Assembly: GCA_020723015.1 (NCBI GenBank) | Contig: DYJR01000002.1 | Coordinates: 1-55,929 of the forward strand | DNA length: 55,929 bases | Origin: Arcobacter nitrofigilis | GTDB taxonomy: Bacteria > Campylobacterota > Campylobacteria > Campylobacterales > Arcobacteraceae | Reading direction: 5' to 3' | In this document: positions 10,063 to 22,625 of the stretch, piece after piece | Layout: the number at the start of each line of letters is the position of its first letter | Numbering within the stretch: position 1 is the stretch's first letter | The notes under the pieces: model-generated | What the model saw: the letters and a program-made list of their open reading frames with translations, nothing else | What the model was told of the DNA's origin: nothing | Database searches by the model: none | Made by a program: the position numbers and the translations under genes

Positions 10063-10110
10063 AAGTGTAAACCTTTTTTCAATAAATTTTGGGTATTATA
10101 GCATAAAAAT

Positions 10111-10184
10111 AGGTAATTAGTTATTAGTAATTGGTATATTGGTAAGATGTTTTCCTAATAACTAATATACTAATACACCAATAT
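10111..10184. repeat. Heptamer-period inverted array
   Basis: ggtaattagttattagtaattggtatattggtaa gatgttttc ctaataactaatatactaatacaccaatat; opposing arms. Confidence 0.75.
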
Positions 10185-10207
10185 GCTTTGATATTAAAGG
10201 ATTTTTT

Positions 10208-11173
10208 GTGAGGATTTTATCAGGTATTCAGCCTTCAGGTACTCTACATATCGGAAATTATTTCGGAATGATAAAAAAAATGGTAGAGTCTCAAGATGAC
10301 GGTGAGTTGTTCGCTTTTATAGCATCGTATCATGCTTTGACCTCTTTGAAAGATAGTGAAGCTTTGAGAACAAATATTTTTGAAGCTGCGGTGAATTTTT
10401 TGAGTCTTGGACTTGACCCGAATAAATCAACTTTTTGGGTACAAAGTGATGTGCCTGAAGTTTTGGAACTTTATTGGTTTTTATCAAATCACACAAGTAT
10501 GGGACTGCTCGAACGAGCACATAGCTATAAAGACAAAGTGGCAAAGGGGATATTAGCAAATCACGGACTTTTTTCTTATCCTGTTTTGATGGCGGCTGAT
10601 ATATTGCTTTTTGATAGTGATGTAGTTCCCGTAGGTAAAGATCAAATTCAGCATATAGAAATGACAAGGGATATAGCAAATACTTTCAATGTAACTTACA
10701 AAAAAGAGCTGTTGAAACTTCCGGTTGCAAAGGTGGATGAAGAGGTCGCAACCGTACCAGGTACCGATGGAGCTAAAATGAGTAAAAGTTACGGTAATAC
10801 TATAGATTTATTTGCTACGCCTAAACAACTAAAAAAACAAGTTATGGGGATAGTTACGAACTCTACTCCTCTTGAAGAGCCAAAGGATTATAGTGATTGT
10901 AATATCTATAAACTTAGCAAACTTTTTATGAATGAGGATGAACTGGCACTTTTAAGAGATAAATATGCCACTCCTAATATGGGTTACGGTCATTTTAAAC
11001 TTGATTTGCTTGATGCAATAACTAGATATTTTGAGCCGTACCAAGAAAAAAGGGATTATTATATGAAAAACCCTGATGAGGTAAGAGATATACTAAGTGA
11101 CGGTGCTAAAAAAGCAAGGGTTGTAGCAAAAGGTAAACTTGAGCTTTTAAGAGAAGTTGTGGGACTTTGTTAA
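10208..11173 (+). CDS. trpS: Tryptophan--tRNA ligase (GTG start)
   Basis: GIQPSGTLHIGNYFG, KMSKSYGNTI motifs. Confidence 0.97.
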   Translation: MRILSGIQPSGTLHIGNYFGMIKKMVESQDDGELFAFIASYHALTSLKDSEALRTNIFEAAVNFLSLGLDPNKSTFWVQSDVPEVLELYWFLSNHTSMGLLERAHSYKDKVAKGILANHGLFSYPVLMAADILLFDSDVVPVGKDQIQHIEMTRDIANTFNVTYKKELLKLPVAKVDEEVATVPGTDGAKMSKSYGNTIDLFATPKQLKKQVMGIVTNSTPLEEPKDYSDCNIYKLSKLFMNEDELALLRDKYATPNMGYGHFKLDLLDAITRYFEPYQEKRDYYMKNPDEVRDILSDGAKKARVVAKGKLELLREVVGLC

Positions 11174-11181
11174 ATTAATAA

Positions 11182-11793
11182 CTAAAGTTTCGGTAGTTGC
11201 CATTTTTGTCTGTATGCCACTATTCTAAGGGTTAGAAATACGCTAAAAATAAATAAAGTAGTAAAACTATTTAGTGCATTAAGGTGATGGAGTACAAACA
11301 TACAAAGAGATATAAGTATGGCAATAGTTCCGTAAAACTCTTTTTTGAGTATAAACGGAATTTGGTTTAGTAATATATCTCGTATAATTCCCCCTCCAAG
11401 AGCCGTAACGAACCCCATGATAATAACTCCGAAAAGATTAAATCCTGATTCTATTCCTACCAAAGTACCTGTAATAGAAAATGCACACAGTCCTATACTA
11501 TCAAAGAGAATAAATAGAAATTTATTGCTTATTTGATGGTCTTCTTGTCTGTGGAGTTTGAGAATAATAGCTAAAATAATTGATGCGATAACCGTCAAAC
11601 TAGGGTAGTAGTTCACAAATGCAAAGGGTGTACGGTCAGCTAGTAAATCCCTTATAATACCTCCGCCAAGTGCCGTAAGTGCAGATAATATCAAAATCCC
11701 CAAAAGATCAAGTTTTTTGTGTTGGGCTATAAGTAACCCGCTTATTGCAAAGGATGATATACCTATAATATCTGATATAAGCACTAAGTTCAT
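11182..11793 (-). CDS. TRIC/YadS-family membrane protein (UPF0126)
   Basis: Duplicated GGGIIRD motif, multiple TM helices. Confidence 0.9.
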   Translation of the reverse strand: MNLVLISDIIGISSFAISGLLIAQHKKLDLLGILILSALTALGGGIIRDLLADRTPFAFVNYYPSLTVIASIILAIILKLHRQEDHQISNKFLFILFDSIGLCAFSITGTLVGIESGFNLFGVIIMGFVTALGGGIIRDILLNQIPFILKKEFYGTIAILISLCMFVLHHLNALNSFTTLFIFSVFLTLRIVAYRQKWQLPKL

Positions 11794-12365
11794 TTGTCTG
11801 CCAAATTTTGTAGAACTTCTATGATGGTATCTTGTTCTAAAGTTTTGATATTTTGTTCCAAATCTTCAACGTTCCAAGAAGGACTTATATCTATGGTCTT
11901 TTGCATTATTATCTCCCCTTCGTCATAGTGAGAATTTACAAAATGTATAGTAACTCCGCTACTGTTTTCTTTATTTGCAATAACTGCTTCATGAACATAT
12001 CTGCCGTACATTCCTACACCTCCGTATTTTGGAAGTAGAGCAGGGTGGGAGTTGATGATTTTGTTTGGGTAGTTTTCTATGATACAATCACCTATTTTTT
12101 TCATATAACCTGCAAGTAAGATATAGTCTGTTTTTGCTTCTTTGAGATATTTTAATATAACTTCATCGGTAGATATTTCAGGAAAGAGTTTTGCATTTAC
12201 TATTTTGTATGGGATATTATACTTGATAGCTTTTTCTATAACATTAGCGTTTGAGTTGTTTGTTATTATCAAAGAGAGATTAATATCAAGTTCTTTAGAG
12301 TCTATTTTCTCTTTTATAATATCCAAAACAGTTCCGTTATGGGAAGCTAATATCGCTAAGTTCAT
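11790..12365 (-). CDS. purN: Phosphoribosylglycinamide formyltransferase
   Basis: NSHPALLPKYGG...GVTIHFVNSHYDEGEIIMQ; start moved from 12461 to 12365 (MNLAILASHNG). Confidence 0.92.
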   Translation of the reverse strand: MNLAILASHNGTVLDIIKEKIDSKELDINLSLIITNNSNANVIEKAIKYNIPYKIVNAKLFPEISTDEVILKYLKEAKTDYILLAGYMKKIGDCIIENYPNKIINSHPALLPKYGGVGMYGRYVHEAVIANKENSSGVTIHFVNSHYDEGEIIMQKTIDISPSWNVEDLEQNIKTLEQDTIIEVLQNLADK

Positions 12366-12497
12366 CTGAGCCTTTCTTTTTTTGTGTATTTTAGCATAAG
12401 TGTAATTAATAGATATAATAAGTTGTAATCCTAATGTAATAGTTTTGCCACATAATTTCACCCTAAAAGATAAAATAATTGTTGTATAGGAAAAATA

Positions 12498-14990
12498 ATG
12501 TTTAAATTTAAAAGCGTAAAGTCTAAGTTAAATTTCATCAGTTTGATGTCTGTAGTCGGTTTTGTGATAGTGATTTTCTTGATGGGTTTGATGAATAAAA
12601 AACTAGAAAAATTAAACAAAATATCAAATCTCAACGCTACGGTTACAAAAGATATAATTTTACTTGAAAAAGAGAGTACGAATCTAAAAGAAAAAGAGGA
12701 GTTTTTAAGACTTCATAATGTTTTAAAAAGTAATTTTCAAATGCTTATGGATATGTTGTCATTGAATAATATTAACTTAACTCTTGATCCTAAATTGAGT
12801 GAAAATATAGAGATTCTAGATGAGTCTTTTATGGTATTACATGAGAGTCAGCTAAAAATCGATAATTCATCTGTGGATATGATGAGAGCAAAAACGGCGG
12901 TACAAAGTGCTTTGGATGAGAGTGGAGATTATAAATTGTCTCAAAATATGATGAAGCTTGAAATGTATGAAAAAGAGTTTTTACTTACAAAGTTTATTAT
13001 GATTAAACAGTTTGAACGTGAGTTGAGGGTGCTTGTCCGAGAAATCGGGGATTCACGTGCTTTTGCCTCCAATGAAGAGAAAAAAACAAGATTGATAAGC
13101 GATTTGGAAGAATATATGAAAAATCTAAAAATTGTTGTTTCTGCTACAAAAGAGATGGGTTCATGGAAAGAAGAGGGACTAAAAAAAGAGTTTAAAGATA
13201 AATTGGAAGAGACTTTTTTACTTATCAATACTAATAGTGAAAATTTAAGCGTGATTATCAATAAATCAAGCAAAGAGTTGTTTTATATTACGGTTGCAAT
13301 GTCTGTAATAATAGTATTTTTATTGTACTGTGCCTTACATTATATATCAAAAGGAATTACAAAAAGTCTTTACAATCTAAATAACGGGTTGAACGGTTTT
13401 TTTGATTTTATTAATAACAAATCTACAACGGTGAACAATATAGATATTTTGACTGATGATGAAATAGGTAGAATGTCGCAAGAGGTTAATTTAAATATTG
13501 AAAAAAGCGTTGCTTTATTTAAACATAATTATGAAGTTTTGCAAGAGGCAAATGATATTTTACAAAAGGTTGCAAACGGTTTTTACGGCTATAAAATACC
13601 ACATCACAATAACGTATCTCCTGAAGTTAAAGAGCTTATTATAAACGTCAACAGAATGCTTGATGAAACAAAAGCAAAGTTTGATATTCTAAATAAAGCT
13701 TTGGTTGCATACGGAAGTTACGATTTTGAGCATATTATTCCAAAAGATAATGAAAAAGGGCTTTACGGTGATTTCGGTACATTGGTTTCTAGTACTAAGC
13801 TTATAGGTAATAACATATCTGAATTTTTGGCAATGATTATGAATACTGGTGATTTGTTAAAAAGTGACACGGATATACTAAATCAAAATGCTTTATCTTT
13901 ATCAAATGCATCAAATTCTCAAGCAGCATCTCTAGAAGAAACTGCTGCCGCACTAGAAGAGATAACTGCAAATATCACATCAAATACACAAAATGCTAAG
14001 AAAATGGGTGAATTTGCAAAAGAGCTTGAACACTCATCAAAAAACGGTTCAAAATTGGCATTGCAAACAGCTGTTTCTATGGATGAGATAAGCTCTCAGG
14101 TGGAAATTATAAATAATGCTGTAGATGTGATAGACCAAATAGCATTCCAAACAAATATTTTATCACTTAATGCTGCGGTTGAGGCTGCAACCGCCGGTGA
14201 AGCAGGAAAAGGTTTTGCAGTAGTTGCGGGCGAGGTTAGAAACTTGGCAAGCAGAAGTGCTGAAGCTGCAAAAGAGATAAAAAATATAGTAACAAAAGCT
14301 TTAGAAAAAACAAATCAAGGGAAAATCATATCTGATGAGATGAAAAAAGGTTATGATGATTTGGCACAAAAGATAAAAAATACTTTAGAAATCGTTGATA
14401 ATGTATCAAAAGCTAGTGTAGAACAACTCGCAGGGATAGAACAAATAAATAATGCAGTGACTATTTTGGATCAAAATACGCAAATCAACGCACAAAGTTC
14501 TATGTATATCAGTGAATTGTCGGCAAAAATTGCAGAACTTTCAGGTGAACTTGTAGGTGCCGCAAGTAGAGCAAAATATAAAACTGAAGCAAGAAATCAA
14601 GTATGTGATATAGATTTGGTATATAAAACTGCAGGATTGAAAAATGACCATATTTTATTTAAAAGTGCAAATTTTAACAAAGTAGGCAGTTATGAAAAAT
14701 GGACGGTGACAAAAAGCGATAGTTGTAACTTAGGTAAATGGATAAGTGAATCTGAAAGTAGTAGACTATATTTTACAACGACAAAAGAGTGGCAAACACT
14801 AAAGCAACTCCATAATGACGTACATAATTATGTACAACAATATATTGACTTAAATTATGAAAGAGCTAATAATAAAGATTTACGTGATTGTGCAGAGATT
14901 ATAGAGTCAAGAACGATAGCATTATTTGATAAGCTAAATGATATTAAATCCATACATTGTATGAAAATAAAGGAAGAAAATGTTGCCTGA
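12498..14990 (+). CDS. Methyl-accepting chemotaxis protein with C-terminal CZB domain
   Basis: MCP signalling hairpin; C-terminal H...C-N-L-G-K-W...H-x3-H zinc-binding pattern. Confidence 0.93.
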   Translation: MFKFKSVKSKLNFISLMSVVGFVIVIFLMGLMNKKLEKLNKISNLNATVTKDIILLEKESTNLKEKEEFLRLHNVLKSNFQMLMDMLSLNNINLTLDPKLSENIEILDESFMVLHESQLKIDNSSVDMMRAKTAVQSALDESGDYKLSQNMMKLEMYEKEFLLTKFIMIKQFERELRVLVREIGDSRAFASNEEKKTRLISDLEEYMKNLKIVVSATKEMGSWKEEGLKKEFKDKLEETFLLINTNSENLSVIINKSSKELFYITVAMSVIIVFLLYCALHYISKGITKSLYNLNNGLNGFFDFINNKSTTVNNIDILTDDEIGRMSQEVNLNIEKSVALFKHNYEVLQEANDILQKVANGFYGYKIPHHNNVSPEVKELIINVNRMLDETKAKFDILNKALVAYGSYDFEHIIPKDNEKGLYGDFGTLVSSTKLIGNNISEFLAMIMNTGDLLKSDTDILNQNALSLSNASNSQAASLEETAAALEEITANITSNTQNAKKMGEFAKELEHSSKNGSKLALQTAVSMDEISSQVEIINNAVDVIDQIAFQTNILSLNAAVEAATAGEAGKGFAVVAGEVRNLASRSAEAAKEIKNIVTKALEKTNQGKIISDEMKKGYDDLAQKIKNTLEIVDNVSKASVEQLAGIEQINNAVTILDQNTQINAQSSMYISELSAKIAELSGELVGAASRAKYKTEARNQVCDIDLVYKTAGLKNDHILFKSANFNKVGSYEKWTVTKSDSCNLGKWISESESSRLYFTTTKEWQTLKQLHNDVHNYVQQYIDLNYERANNKDLRDCAEIIESRTIALFDKLNDIKSIHCMKIKEENVA

Positions 14991-16719
14991 TAGATGGGAA
15001 AAAGCACTTAAAGAACTTGATTTCGCATTTCAACCGATAGTAGGTATAACTACGGGTAAAACGGTGGCGGTAGAGGCACTCTTACGAAATACTAAAGAAG
15101 CCGGATTTTTGTCGATTTTTAATTGTTTTGATGAAGCCTTTGCCGATGGGGTATTGTATCAGTTTGACTTACGACTTAGACAAAAAGCCTTAGAAAAATT
15201 TGACACTTTACAAATAGATAATATTCAACTTTTTTACAATTTAGACAATAGACTTCTTTATATGCCTGATTATAAAATAGGTAATACTCAAAAAATTCTT
15301 GAAAAATTAAACCTAAGTAAAAAAAAGACTCTTTGTTTTGAAATGAGTGAAAGGGGGACTTTAAAAGACCCAAATTCAATAACAAATATGGTAAATATGT
15401 ATAAACAAGAGGGGTATGATATAGCTATCGATGATTTCGGTACCGGAATTTCAGGTCTTAAACTTCTTTATTATAGCGAGCCTAATTTTATTAAAATCGA
15501 TAGATTTTTTATTCAAAATATAGAAAGAGATTCCAAAAAAAGGCATTTTTGTTCATCTATTATAAAAATGGCACATACTATGGGGATAAGGGTTATAGCT
15601 GAAGGTGTAGAAACACCTGTGGAATATTATACATGTAAAGATATAGGGGCAGATTTTATTCAAGGGTATCTTATCCAAAAACCAAAAACGGAAGTAAGTA
15701 AAATAAAAATTGCCTATAAAGAGGTAATAGAACTCTATCAAGAAGATAAAAGAAAGAATAAACAAAATAAGATAGACAAAGATAAAATAGAATTCATAGA
15801 ACCTCTAAGAGAAGATAGTACTCTATATATGCTGTTTAGCTATTTCCAAAAGCATCAAGGTAATACATTCGTTCCTATTATCGATAAGTTTAACCATCTA
15901 GTAGGAGTTGTTGAAGAGAAAGACATAAAAAAAATATCCTATTCCCAATACGGTTTAGCTTTAGTACAAAATACATCTTTTAGCTCAAAGTTAGGTAGTT
16001 TTATGAAGAAGTTTGTTGCTGCTGAGCTTAGTTGGGGGATAGATAAGATACTAGAACTTTATAATATTAACGAAAGTCAAGTTAATAACGGTATATTTAT
16101 AACACAAAACGGTAAATATTTCGGCTTTATAGATGTTCATAATCTATTATTGTTATCTTATAAGAGAAATATTGAAATAGCAAAAGATCAAAATCCTTTA
16201 ACTAGATTGCCGGGAAATAGAAAAATAGAGCAATTTATAAATGATACTTTAAATGATACGCAGGAGAATGTATATCATTTCGTTTACTTTGATTTCAATG
16301 ATTTTAAACCATTTAACGATACATACGGTTTTAGGCAAGGAGATAGAGCGATATTGATGTTTGCCGATATTTTGCAAAAATTACCGAAAGATATTTTTAT
16401 TGGACATATAGGCGGGGATGATTTCTTTGTAGGTTTTACAAACGAAACATATGAAGCAGTGTATTCTATAGTAAATGAGATTCAAATAGATTTTGCACGC
16501 TCTGCAAAATCTCTTTATAGTAAAGAAGATTTAGATAACGGTTCAATAATGGCGAAGGATAGATTTGGCATTTTACGTAATTTTGATTTTTTGAGCGTAA
16601 GTGCAGGGATCATAGAGATAAAAAGTGATATTACGAATAGTTTTGATGATATATTAAGTAGTTTGAAGAAAAGTTCTAAGTTTAGTTGTAGCCCTGTCGG
16701 TATATCTATTATCGATTGA
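14980..16719 (+). CDS. EAL-GGDEF domain c-di-GMP protein (intervening region possibly CBS pair)
   Basis: [31 protein letters not shown]-terminal HIGGDDFF; overlaps MCP end by 11 nt. Confidence 0.9.
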   Translation: MLPDRWEKALKELDFAFQPIVGITTGKTVAVEALLRNTKEAGFLSIFNCFDEAFADGVLYQFDLRLRQKALEKFDTLQIDNIQLFYNLDNRLLYMPDYKIGNTQKILEKLNLSKKKTLCFEMSERGTLKDPNSITNMVNMYKQEGYDIAIDDFGTGISGLKLLYYSEPNFIKIDRFFIQNIERDSKKRHFCSSIIKMAHTMGIRVIAEGVETPVEYYTCKDIGADFIQGYLIQKPKTEVSKIKIAYKEVIELYQEDKRKNKQNKIDKDKIEFIEPLREDSTLYMLFSYFQKHQGNTFVPIIDKFNHLVGVVEEKDIKKISYSQYGLALVQNTSFSSKLGSFMKKFVAAELSWGIDKILELYNINESQVNNGIFITQNGKYFGFIDVHNLLLLSYKRNIEIAKDQNPLTRLPGNRKIEQFINDTLNDTQENVYHFVYFDFNDFKPFNDTYGFRQGDRAILMFADILQKLPKDIFIGHIGGDDFFVGFTNETYEAVYSIVNEIQIDFARSAKSLYSKEDLDNGSIMAKDRFGILRNFDFLSVSAGIIEIKSDITNSFDDILSSLKKSSKFSCSPVGISIID

Positions 16720-16736
16720 TTTTTATTTTTGCAGTG

Positions 16737-16767
16737 TATAAAGAAGTAGAAAATCTACTTCTTTATA
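16737..16767. terminator. Bidirectional terminator-like hairpin between convergent genes
   Basis: TATAAAGAAGTAGA aaa TCTACTTCTTTATA, perfect 14-bp stem. Confidence 0.8.
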
Positions 16768-16775
16768 AAAGAGTT

Positions 16776-18863
16776 TTAGCTTCTTTTTTTGATAATTTCG
16801 TCAGCTACGTTTCTTGGAACTTCAGAATAGTGGTCAAATACCATTGAGTATGTACCTCTACCTTGAGTCATAGATCTTAGATCCGTTGAATAACCGAACA
16901 TCTCTGATAACGGAACGTTAGCAGCAAGAAGTTTTATACCTGCTCTATCATCCATAGAGTTGATTTGTCCTCTTCTTTTGTTGATATCACCGATAACGTC
17001 ACCCATATAATCTTCAGGAACTTCGATTTCAACTTTCATCATAGGCTCTAGGATAACTGCACTTGCTTTTCTACAAGCTTCTTTGAAACCCATAGATCCA
17101 GCTAGTTTAAACGCCATTTCAGATGAGTCAACTTCGTGGTAACTTCCGTCATATAAGCTAACTTTAACGTCAACTAACGGATAACCAGCTAAGATACCGC
17201 CTTGCATTGCTTCTTGGATACCTTTATCAACTGCAGGAATATACTCTTTTGGAATTACCCCACCTTTGATTTCGTTTACGAATTCATAACCTTTTCCGGC
17301 TTCTTGAGGCTCTACTTTGATATGAATGTGACCGAATTGTCCTCTACCACCTGATTGTTTTGCGTATTTGTATTCTTGGTTTACACTTGCTCTAATAGTT
17401 TCTCTATAAGCAACTTGCGGTGCACCAACAACAGCTTCTACTTTAAACTCTCTTTTCATTCTATCTACAAGGATTTCTAAGTGAAGCTCACCCATACCTG
17501 AAATAATAGTTTGTCCAGATTCTTCGTCAGTATTTACTCTAAAAGATGGATCTTCTTCAGCAAGTTTACCTAAAGCAATACCCATTTTTTCTTGGTCAGC
17601 TTTTGTTTTTGGCTCAACCGCAACAGAGATAACCGGCTCAGGGAATTCCATTCTTTCTAAGATTACTTGAACTTTCTCGTCACAAAGCGTATCACCAGTA
17701 GTTGTCGATTTTAGACCTACAACTGCACCGATTTCACCTGCGTAAAGTTCTTTTATCTCTTCTCTTTTGTTTGCGTGCATTTTAAGAATTCTACCGATTC
17801 TCTCTTTTTTACCTTTTGTGGTATTCATTACATAAGTACCACCTTCAAGTTTACCTCTATAGATTCTTGTAAATGTTAACTGTCCAACGAACGGGTCAGT
17901 CATAATTTTAAATGCAAGACCTGCTAAAGCACCGTCATCAGTTGATTCTACAGATATCGGATTTCCGTTCATATCTTCACCTCTGATGTTTGTAACTTCA
18001 GTTGGAGCAGGTAAGAAGTCAACAACTGCGTCAAGCATAGTTTGAACACCTTTGTTTTTGAATGATGAACCGCAAACCATAGGAGTGATGTTCATTGATA
18101 AACAACCTGCTTTGATACCTGCTCTGATTTCTTCGATAGTTAATTCTTCACCTTCAAGGTATTTTTCCATTAACTCTTCAATTTGCTCTGCAGCAGCTTC
18201 TACCATTTTTTCTCTGTATTCTTTTGCTTTATCAACTAAGTTTGCAGGAATTTCTTCTATATCATAAGCTGCACCCATAGTTTCGTCATTCCAGATGATA
18301 GCTTTCATAGTCATTAAATCAACTACACCTTTGAAGTTTTCTTCAGCACCTATAGGGATTTGAAGAGGAACAGGTCTAGCCATTAATCTTGAAGCAACTT
18401 GAGCTTCAACATTGTAAAAATCTGCACCTGTTCTATCCATTTTATTTACGAAAATAATTCTTGGAACACCGTATTTGTTTGCTTGTCTCCAAACAGTTTC
18501 AGATTGTGGTTGAACCCCACCTACTGAACAAAATACAGCAACAGCACCGTCAAGAACCCTCATTGATCTCTCAACTTCGATTGTAAAGTCAACGTGACCC
18601 GGAGTGTCTATGATGTTGATTTGAATTTCTTCGTTTTGTCTATTTTTCCAAAAACAAGTTGTAGCAGCAGAAGTAATAGTAATACCTCTTTCTTGCTCTT
18701 GCTCCATCCAGTCCATTGTTGCAGCACCGTCATGTACCTCACCTATTTTGTGTGATACACCTGTGTAAAACAAGATTCTTTCTGTTGTTGTTGTTTTACC
18801 GGCATCTATGTGAGCAGCAATACCAATATTTCTAACACGGTTTAGTGGAGTTTTTCTTGCCAT
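16776..18863 (-). CDS. fusA: Elongation factor G
   Basis: Starts [35 protein letters not shown]; the extra 71 N-terminal residues of the track ORF are not EF-G. Confidence 0.96.
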   Translation of the reverse strand: MARKTPLNRVRNIGIAAHIDAGKTTTTERILFYTGVSHKIGEVHDGAATMDWMEQEQERGITITSAATTCFWKNRQNEEIQINIIDTPGHVDFTIEVERSMRVLDGAVAVFCSVGGVQPQSETVWRQANKYGVPRIIFVNKMDRTGADFYNVEAQVASRLMARPVPLQIPIGAEENFKGVVDLMTMKAIIWNDETMGAAYDIEEIPANLVDKAKEYREKMVEAAAEQIEELMEKYLEGEELTIEEIRAGIKAGCLSMNITPMVCGSSFKNKGVQTMLDAVVDFLPAPTEVTNIRGEDMNGNPISVESTDDGALAGLAFKIMTDPFVGQLTFTRIYRGKLEGGTYVMNTTKGKKERIGRILKMHANKREEIKELYAGEIGAVVGLKSTTTGDTLCDEKVQVILERMEFPEPVISVAVEPKTKADQEKMGIALGKLAEEDPSFRVNTDEESGQTIISGMGELHLEILVDRMKREFKVEAVVGAPQVAYRETIRASVNQEYKYAKQSGGRGQFGHIHIKVEPQEAGKGYEFVNEIKGGVIPKEYIPAVDKGIQEAMQGGILAGYPLVDVKVSLYDGSYHEVDSSEMAFKLAGSMGFKEACRKASAVILEPMMKVEIEVPEDYMGDVIGDINKRRGQINSMDDRAGIKLLAANVPLSEMFGYSTDLRSMTQGRGTYSMVFDHYSEVPRNVADEIIKKRS

Positions 18864-18976
18864 ATTATCACCTTTTATGATTTTATCTTTAAATATTTTT
18901 TTGTTCAAAGGTTTCCGACTTGTGGTGTTTGCCCCGTCGGTAAACTTTCGCTTACAACGACTCGGTTTCAAGCCTA

Positions 18977-19000
18977 CCAAAGCAAAGAAATTTGCTTTGG
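18977..19000. repeat. Perfect 10-bp stem with GAAA loop in rpsG-fusA spacer
   Basis: CCAAAGCAAA gaaa TTTGCTTTGG. Confidence 0.8.
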
Positions 19001-19031
19001 TTTTACGGTTTTCACACAACAAGTTCGGTGC

Positions 19032-19074
19032 GAAGCCTAAAATCATGAAGTAGTTCACGATTTTGGACGGCTTC
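19032..19074. repeat. CTGC/GCAG-loop palindromic element, copy 1 (loop variant GTAG)
   Basis: GAAGCCTAAAATCATGAAgtagTTCACGATTTTGGACGGCTTC. Confidence 0.7.
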
Positions 19075-19117
19075 ATTCCGCCCTTCGGTGGCGCTAAAGC
19101 ACATCACCTTCGGGTGC

Positions 19118-19159
19118 GAAACCTAAAAACGATAAGCAGTTATCGTTTTTAACGGCTTC
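19118..19159. repeat. CTGC/GCAG-loop palindromic element, copy 2
   Basis: GAAACCTAAAAACGATAAgcagTTATCGTTTTTAACGGCTTC; abuts rpsG stop. Confidence 0.75.
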
Positions 19160-19630
<471 letters not shown>

Positions 19631-19637
19631 CTATCCT

Positions 19638-20054
19638 TTATTTCTTTTTACCGTTTTTACCGACTGGTGCAGCAGCTTGACCCGGTTTTGGTCTCTTAGT
19701 ACCATATTTAGATCTTGAAACTCTTCTGTTAGCAACACCCGCTGTATCTAAAGCACCTCTAATGATGTGGTATTTAACCCCCGGTAAGTCTTTTACCCTA
19801 CCGCCTCTTACAAGTACGATTGAGTGTTCTTGAAGGTTGTGACCCTCACCACCGATATATGAAATAACCTCAAAACCTGAAGTCAATCTAACTTTAGCAA
19901 CTTTTCTTAAAGCCGAGTTAGGTTTCTTTGGAGTCGTAGTGTAAACTCTTGTACAAACACCTCTTCTTTGAGGACATTTTACAAGTGCAGGTGATTTTGA
20001 TTTTTTCACCACTTTTGCTCTTTCTTTTCTTACGAGCTGATTAATTGTAGGCAT
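19638..20054 (-). CDS. rpsL: 30S ribosomal protein S12
   Basis: [24 protein letters not shown]...[21 protein letters not shown]. Confidence 0.97.
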   Translation of the reverse strand: MPTINQLVRKERAKVVKKSKSPALVKCPQRRGVCTRVYTTTPKKPNSALRKVAKVRLTSGFEVISYIGGEGHNLQEHSIVLVRGGRVKDLPGVKYHIIRGALDTAGVANRRVSRSKYGTKRPKPGQAAAPVGKNGKKK

Positions 20055-20296
20055 ATTTTTCCTTTCTTGTTATATGAGTTAAACGACCTTTTGGTCATTT
20101 GTCTTCTCTTGTGATAAGTGATTTACGCTTATCAATACTACTCAATCCAGAAAAGAATTTCTGAAAAAAGTATATAATTATATAAAAACGTTACTTAAAA
20201 GTTGTTTAAGATTACAACTAAAGATATTTTAAGAATACTTTGGATATAATCTGCGTCTCATTTGAGAAAATGATATATACCAATCAGGAGGTCATC

Positions 20297-20569
20297 ATGG
20301 CTTTGGATCAGGAAGTAAAATCACAGATTATTACTAAACATCAAAGAAGTGAAAAAGATACAGGTTCTGCGGAAGTTCAAATAGCGCTTTTAACAAAACA
20401 AATTGCAACATTAACTGAGCACTTAAAAACAAATCATAAAGATCATTCATCAAGATTAGGTCTTCTTAAAATGGTAGGTAAAAGAAAAAGACTTCTAAAC
20501 TACCTAAAAGCTAAAGATTACAACAAGTTTACAACTCTTGTAAGCGAACTTGGAATTAGAGCTAAATAA
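20297..20569 (+). CDS. rpsO: 30S ribosomal protein S15
   Basis: [33 protein letters not shown]; start after AGGAGG, trimmed from 20240. Confidence 0.96.
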   Translation: MALDQEVKSQIITKHQRSEKDTGSAEVQIALLTKQIATLTEHLKTNHKDHSSRLGLLKMVGKRKRLLNYLKAKDYNKFTTLVSELGIRAK

Positions 20570-20573
20570 TTTC

Positions 20574-20598
20574 TAGCCTAAGCTCCTAGCTTAGGCTA
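20574..20598. terminator. Hairpin downstream of rpsO
   Basis: TAGCCTAAGCT CCT AGCTTAGGCTA, perfect 11-bp stem; weak T tract. Confidence 0.65.
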
Positions 20599-20687
20599 TT
20601 CTTACAAATAAGACTATATCTATCTTATTTAAACTCAAATTTAAACATTTTATAGTAAAATAATAAAAAAATCTTCTTAGGAATAAT

Positions 20688-21089
20688 ATGTTATTAACAA
20701 AAAAAAGTGAGTATGCACTTTTATCGCTTATTGTTATTGCCAAAAGTGAAGAACCTAAAAACGTTGATGTACTTTCTAGTGAGCTTAATATATCAAAATC
20801 TTTTTTGGCGAAAATATTACAAAGTTTAGCAAAAAATGGAATAGTCCAGTCCTACAAAGGGGTAAACGGTGGATTTGTACTTTCTAAAAGTAGTGATAAA
20901 ATAACTATCTTGGAAATTACAAAGGCGGCAGAAGAGAAAATACCTGCTGTATTTGAGTGTTCATCATCCGTATTTCATTGTCCTAGTAATAACGGTACTT
21001 GTTGTACTATATGGCCGACTTTAAACAAACTTCAAAATAAGATTAATGGGTTTTTAGATGATTTAACATTGAAGGAATTAGTAGAATGA
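20688..21089 (+). CDS. Rrf2-family transcriptional regulator
   Basis: wHTH MLLTKKSEYALLSLIVIA and clustered Cys (FECSSSVFHCPSNNGTCCTIWP). Confidence 0.9.
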   Translation: MLLTKKSEYALLSLIVIAKSEEPKNVDVLSSELNISKSFLAKILQSLAKNGIVQSYKGVNGGFVLSKSSDKITILEITKAAEEKIPAVFECSSSVFHCPSNNGTCCTIWPTLNKLQNKINGFLDDLTLKELVE

Positions 21090-22141
21090 AGTATTTTCAT
21101 GTATCTCACACGGATTTGGATGGTTATACATGCCAGCTTATCGCAAAGGAATTTTTCCCTGACGGTACTTATCTAAACGCAAATTACGGCTTGGAAGTAA
21201 AACTAGCTTTGGAGTACGTGATTACTAAGATAAGTGAATGCAAAGATGAAAAGATGCTTTTTATAATCAGTGATTTAAATTTGACTTATGACGAATCAAA
21301 ATGGTTAAATAGAACTATATGTGCGTTAAATAATGACGGTTTCGATATTACGTTGCAGTTACTAGATCACCATATATCAGGTCAAAAAAGTGCCGATGAG
21401 TTTGATTGGTATTTTTTAGATATCAAACGTTCCGCTACAAAAATAGTTTTTGACTATTTTAGCGAGCATTACGGTTTTGAAGATGAGATAAGAAATTGGC
21501 TTGAACCTTTGGTAAATGCCGTAAATGCAGTAGATATATGGCTTGAAAACGAAACATACAACTTTGAATTCGGTAAAGTTTGTATGCGTCTTATGAAAGA
21601 GTGTAACGAAATAAATCAATTTTTGTTTGCAGATGAGAGTAGAAACTTTAGACACTATCTTTTAAAAACTGCTGCTACGTATATCCCTTTAGAAAACGGT
21701 AATATAAAACTAGACAATGATTTTCACAAGATTAAAAAGGATTATTTACGAATAACCGAAGTTGACGATACTATAGATAATCTTATAGCTATTAAACTAG
21801 TGGCTATGCTAAGTTCGCAAAAAGAGTATTTAAGTATTTTTTATAAGGGGCATAGAGGTTTATTGACATATACACTGGGTTCTATTTCTATTGTTGCAAA
21901 TCAATTTTTAAAACAAAACGAAGAATTTGATTTTTTTGTCGATATAGGAAAACGCGGTATCGTTTCTTTTAGAGCAAAGGGTAATGTCGACGTAAGTGAG
22001 CTAGCCGCAAAACTTGCAGGTGGAGGTGGACATAAAAATGCTGCCGGGTGTAAGTTTGAGGATTTTAAAGAAACTATTTACTATGAAGATGTTAAAAACT
22101 TTTTTCAAGGTAAACTAGATAATCTTGCTAAGGAGAAATAA
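21086..22141 (+). CDS. DHH/DHHA1-family phosphoesterase
   Basis: LLDHHISG and AAKLAGGGGHKNAAGCKF. Confidence 0.88.
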   Translation: MKYFHVSHTDLDGYTCQLIAKEFFPDGTYLNANYGLEVKLALEYVITKISECKDEKMLFIISDLNLTYDESKWLNRTICALNNDGFDITLQLLDHHISGQKSADEFDWYFLDIKRSATKIVFDYFSEHYGFEDEIRNWLEPLVNAVNAVDIWLENETYNFEFGKVCMRLMKECNEINQFLFADESRNFRHYLLKTAATYIPLENGNIKLDNDFHKIKKDYLRITEVDDTIDNLIAIKLVAMLSSQKEYLSIFYKGHRGLLTYTLGSISIVANQFLKQNEEFDFFVDIGKRGIVSFRAKGNVDVSELAAKLAGGGGHKNAAGCKFEDFKETIYYEDVKNFFQGKLDNLAKEK

Positions 22142-22566
22142 TGGAATGTGAATTTCCTATGGTAAACTCTAATAAAGAAGAGATAAAAGAGATTTTTAAA
22201 ACTACGGCAACTATTGCCGTAATAGGTCTTAGTCCGGATGAGACAAAAGATAGTAATAGGGTTGCTAAATATTTGCAAAGCGTAGGCTACAAAATAGTTC
22301 CGGTATATCCAAAAGGAGATATTATACTAGGCGAGCAGGTTTATAGAAGTTTATCCGAAATACCTTTTAAGATAGATTTGGTTAATGTGTTTAGAAAACC
22401 AGAGTTTGTTTCAGTTGTAGTAGATGAAGCATTACAAAGAGGTGACGTAAAAATAGTGTGGACTCAAAAAGGGATAGTAAATAATCAAGCAGCCCAAAAA
22501 GCTAAAGATAACGGTTTGAGAGTTGTACAAAATCATTGTATTATGGTAGAACATAGAAATATGTAA
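22141..22566 (+). CDS. CoA-binding protein (YccU-like)
   Basis: IAVIGLSPDETKDSNRVAKYLQSVGYKIVPVYP...VNVFRKPE. Confidence 0.9.
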   Translation: MECEFPMVNSNKEEIKEIFKTTATIAVIGLSPDETKDSNRVAKYLQSVGYKIVPVYPKGDIILGEQVYRSLSEIPFKIDLVNVFRKPEFVSVVVDEALQRGDVKIVWTQKGIVNNQAAQKAKDNGLRVVQNHCIMVEHRNM

Positions 22567-22591
22567 AAGCTTCTATGCTTTTTTGACAAAT

Positions 22592-22620
22592 AAAAAAGCC
22601 CCTTTCGGGGCTTTCTTTTT
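22592..22620. terminator. Rho-independent terminator, bidirectional
   Basis: aaaaaAGCCCCtttcGGGGCTttcttttt between convergent genes. Confidence 0.9.
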
Positions 22621-22625
22621 GCTTG

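Noticed and set aside
1-10100. Possible prophage or IS-bearing island
   Set aside because: No integrase, transposase, phage structural genes or terminal repeats recognised; only TA modules and a pseudogene.
18864-19076. N-terminal 71-residue extension of EF-G
   Set aside because: Not EF-G-like, and a canonical [22 protein letters not shown] start exists at 18863; treated as repeat-derived spacer.
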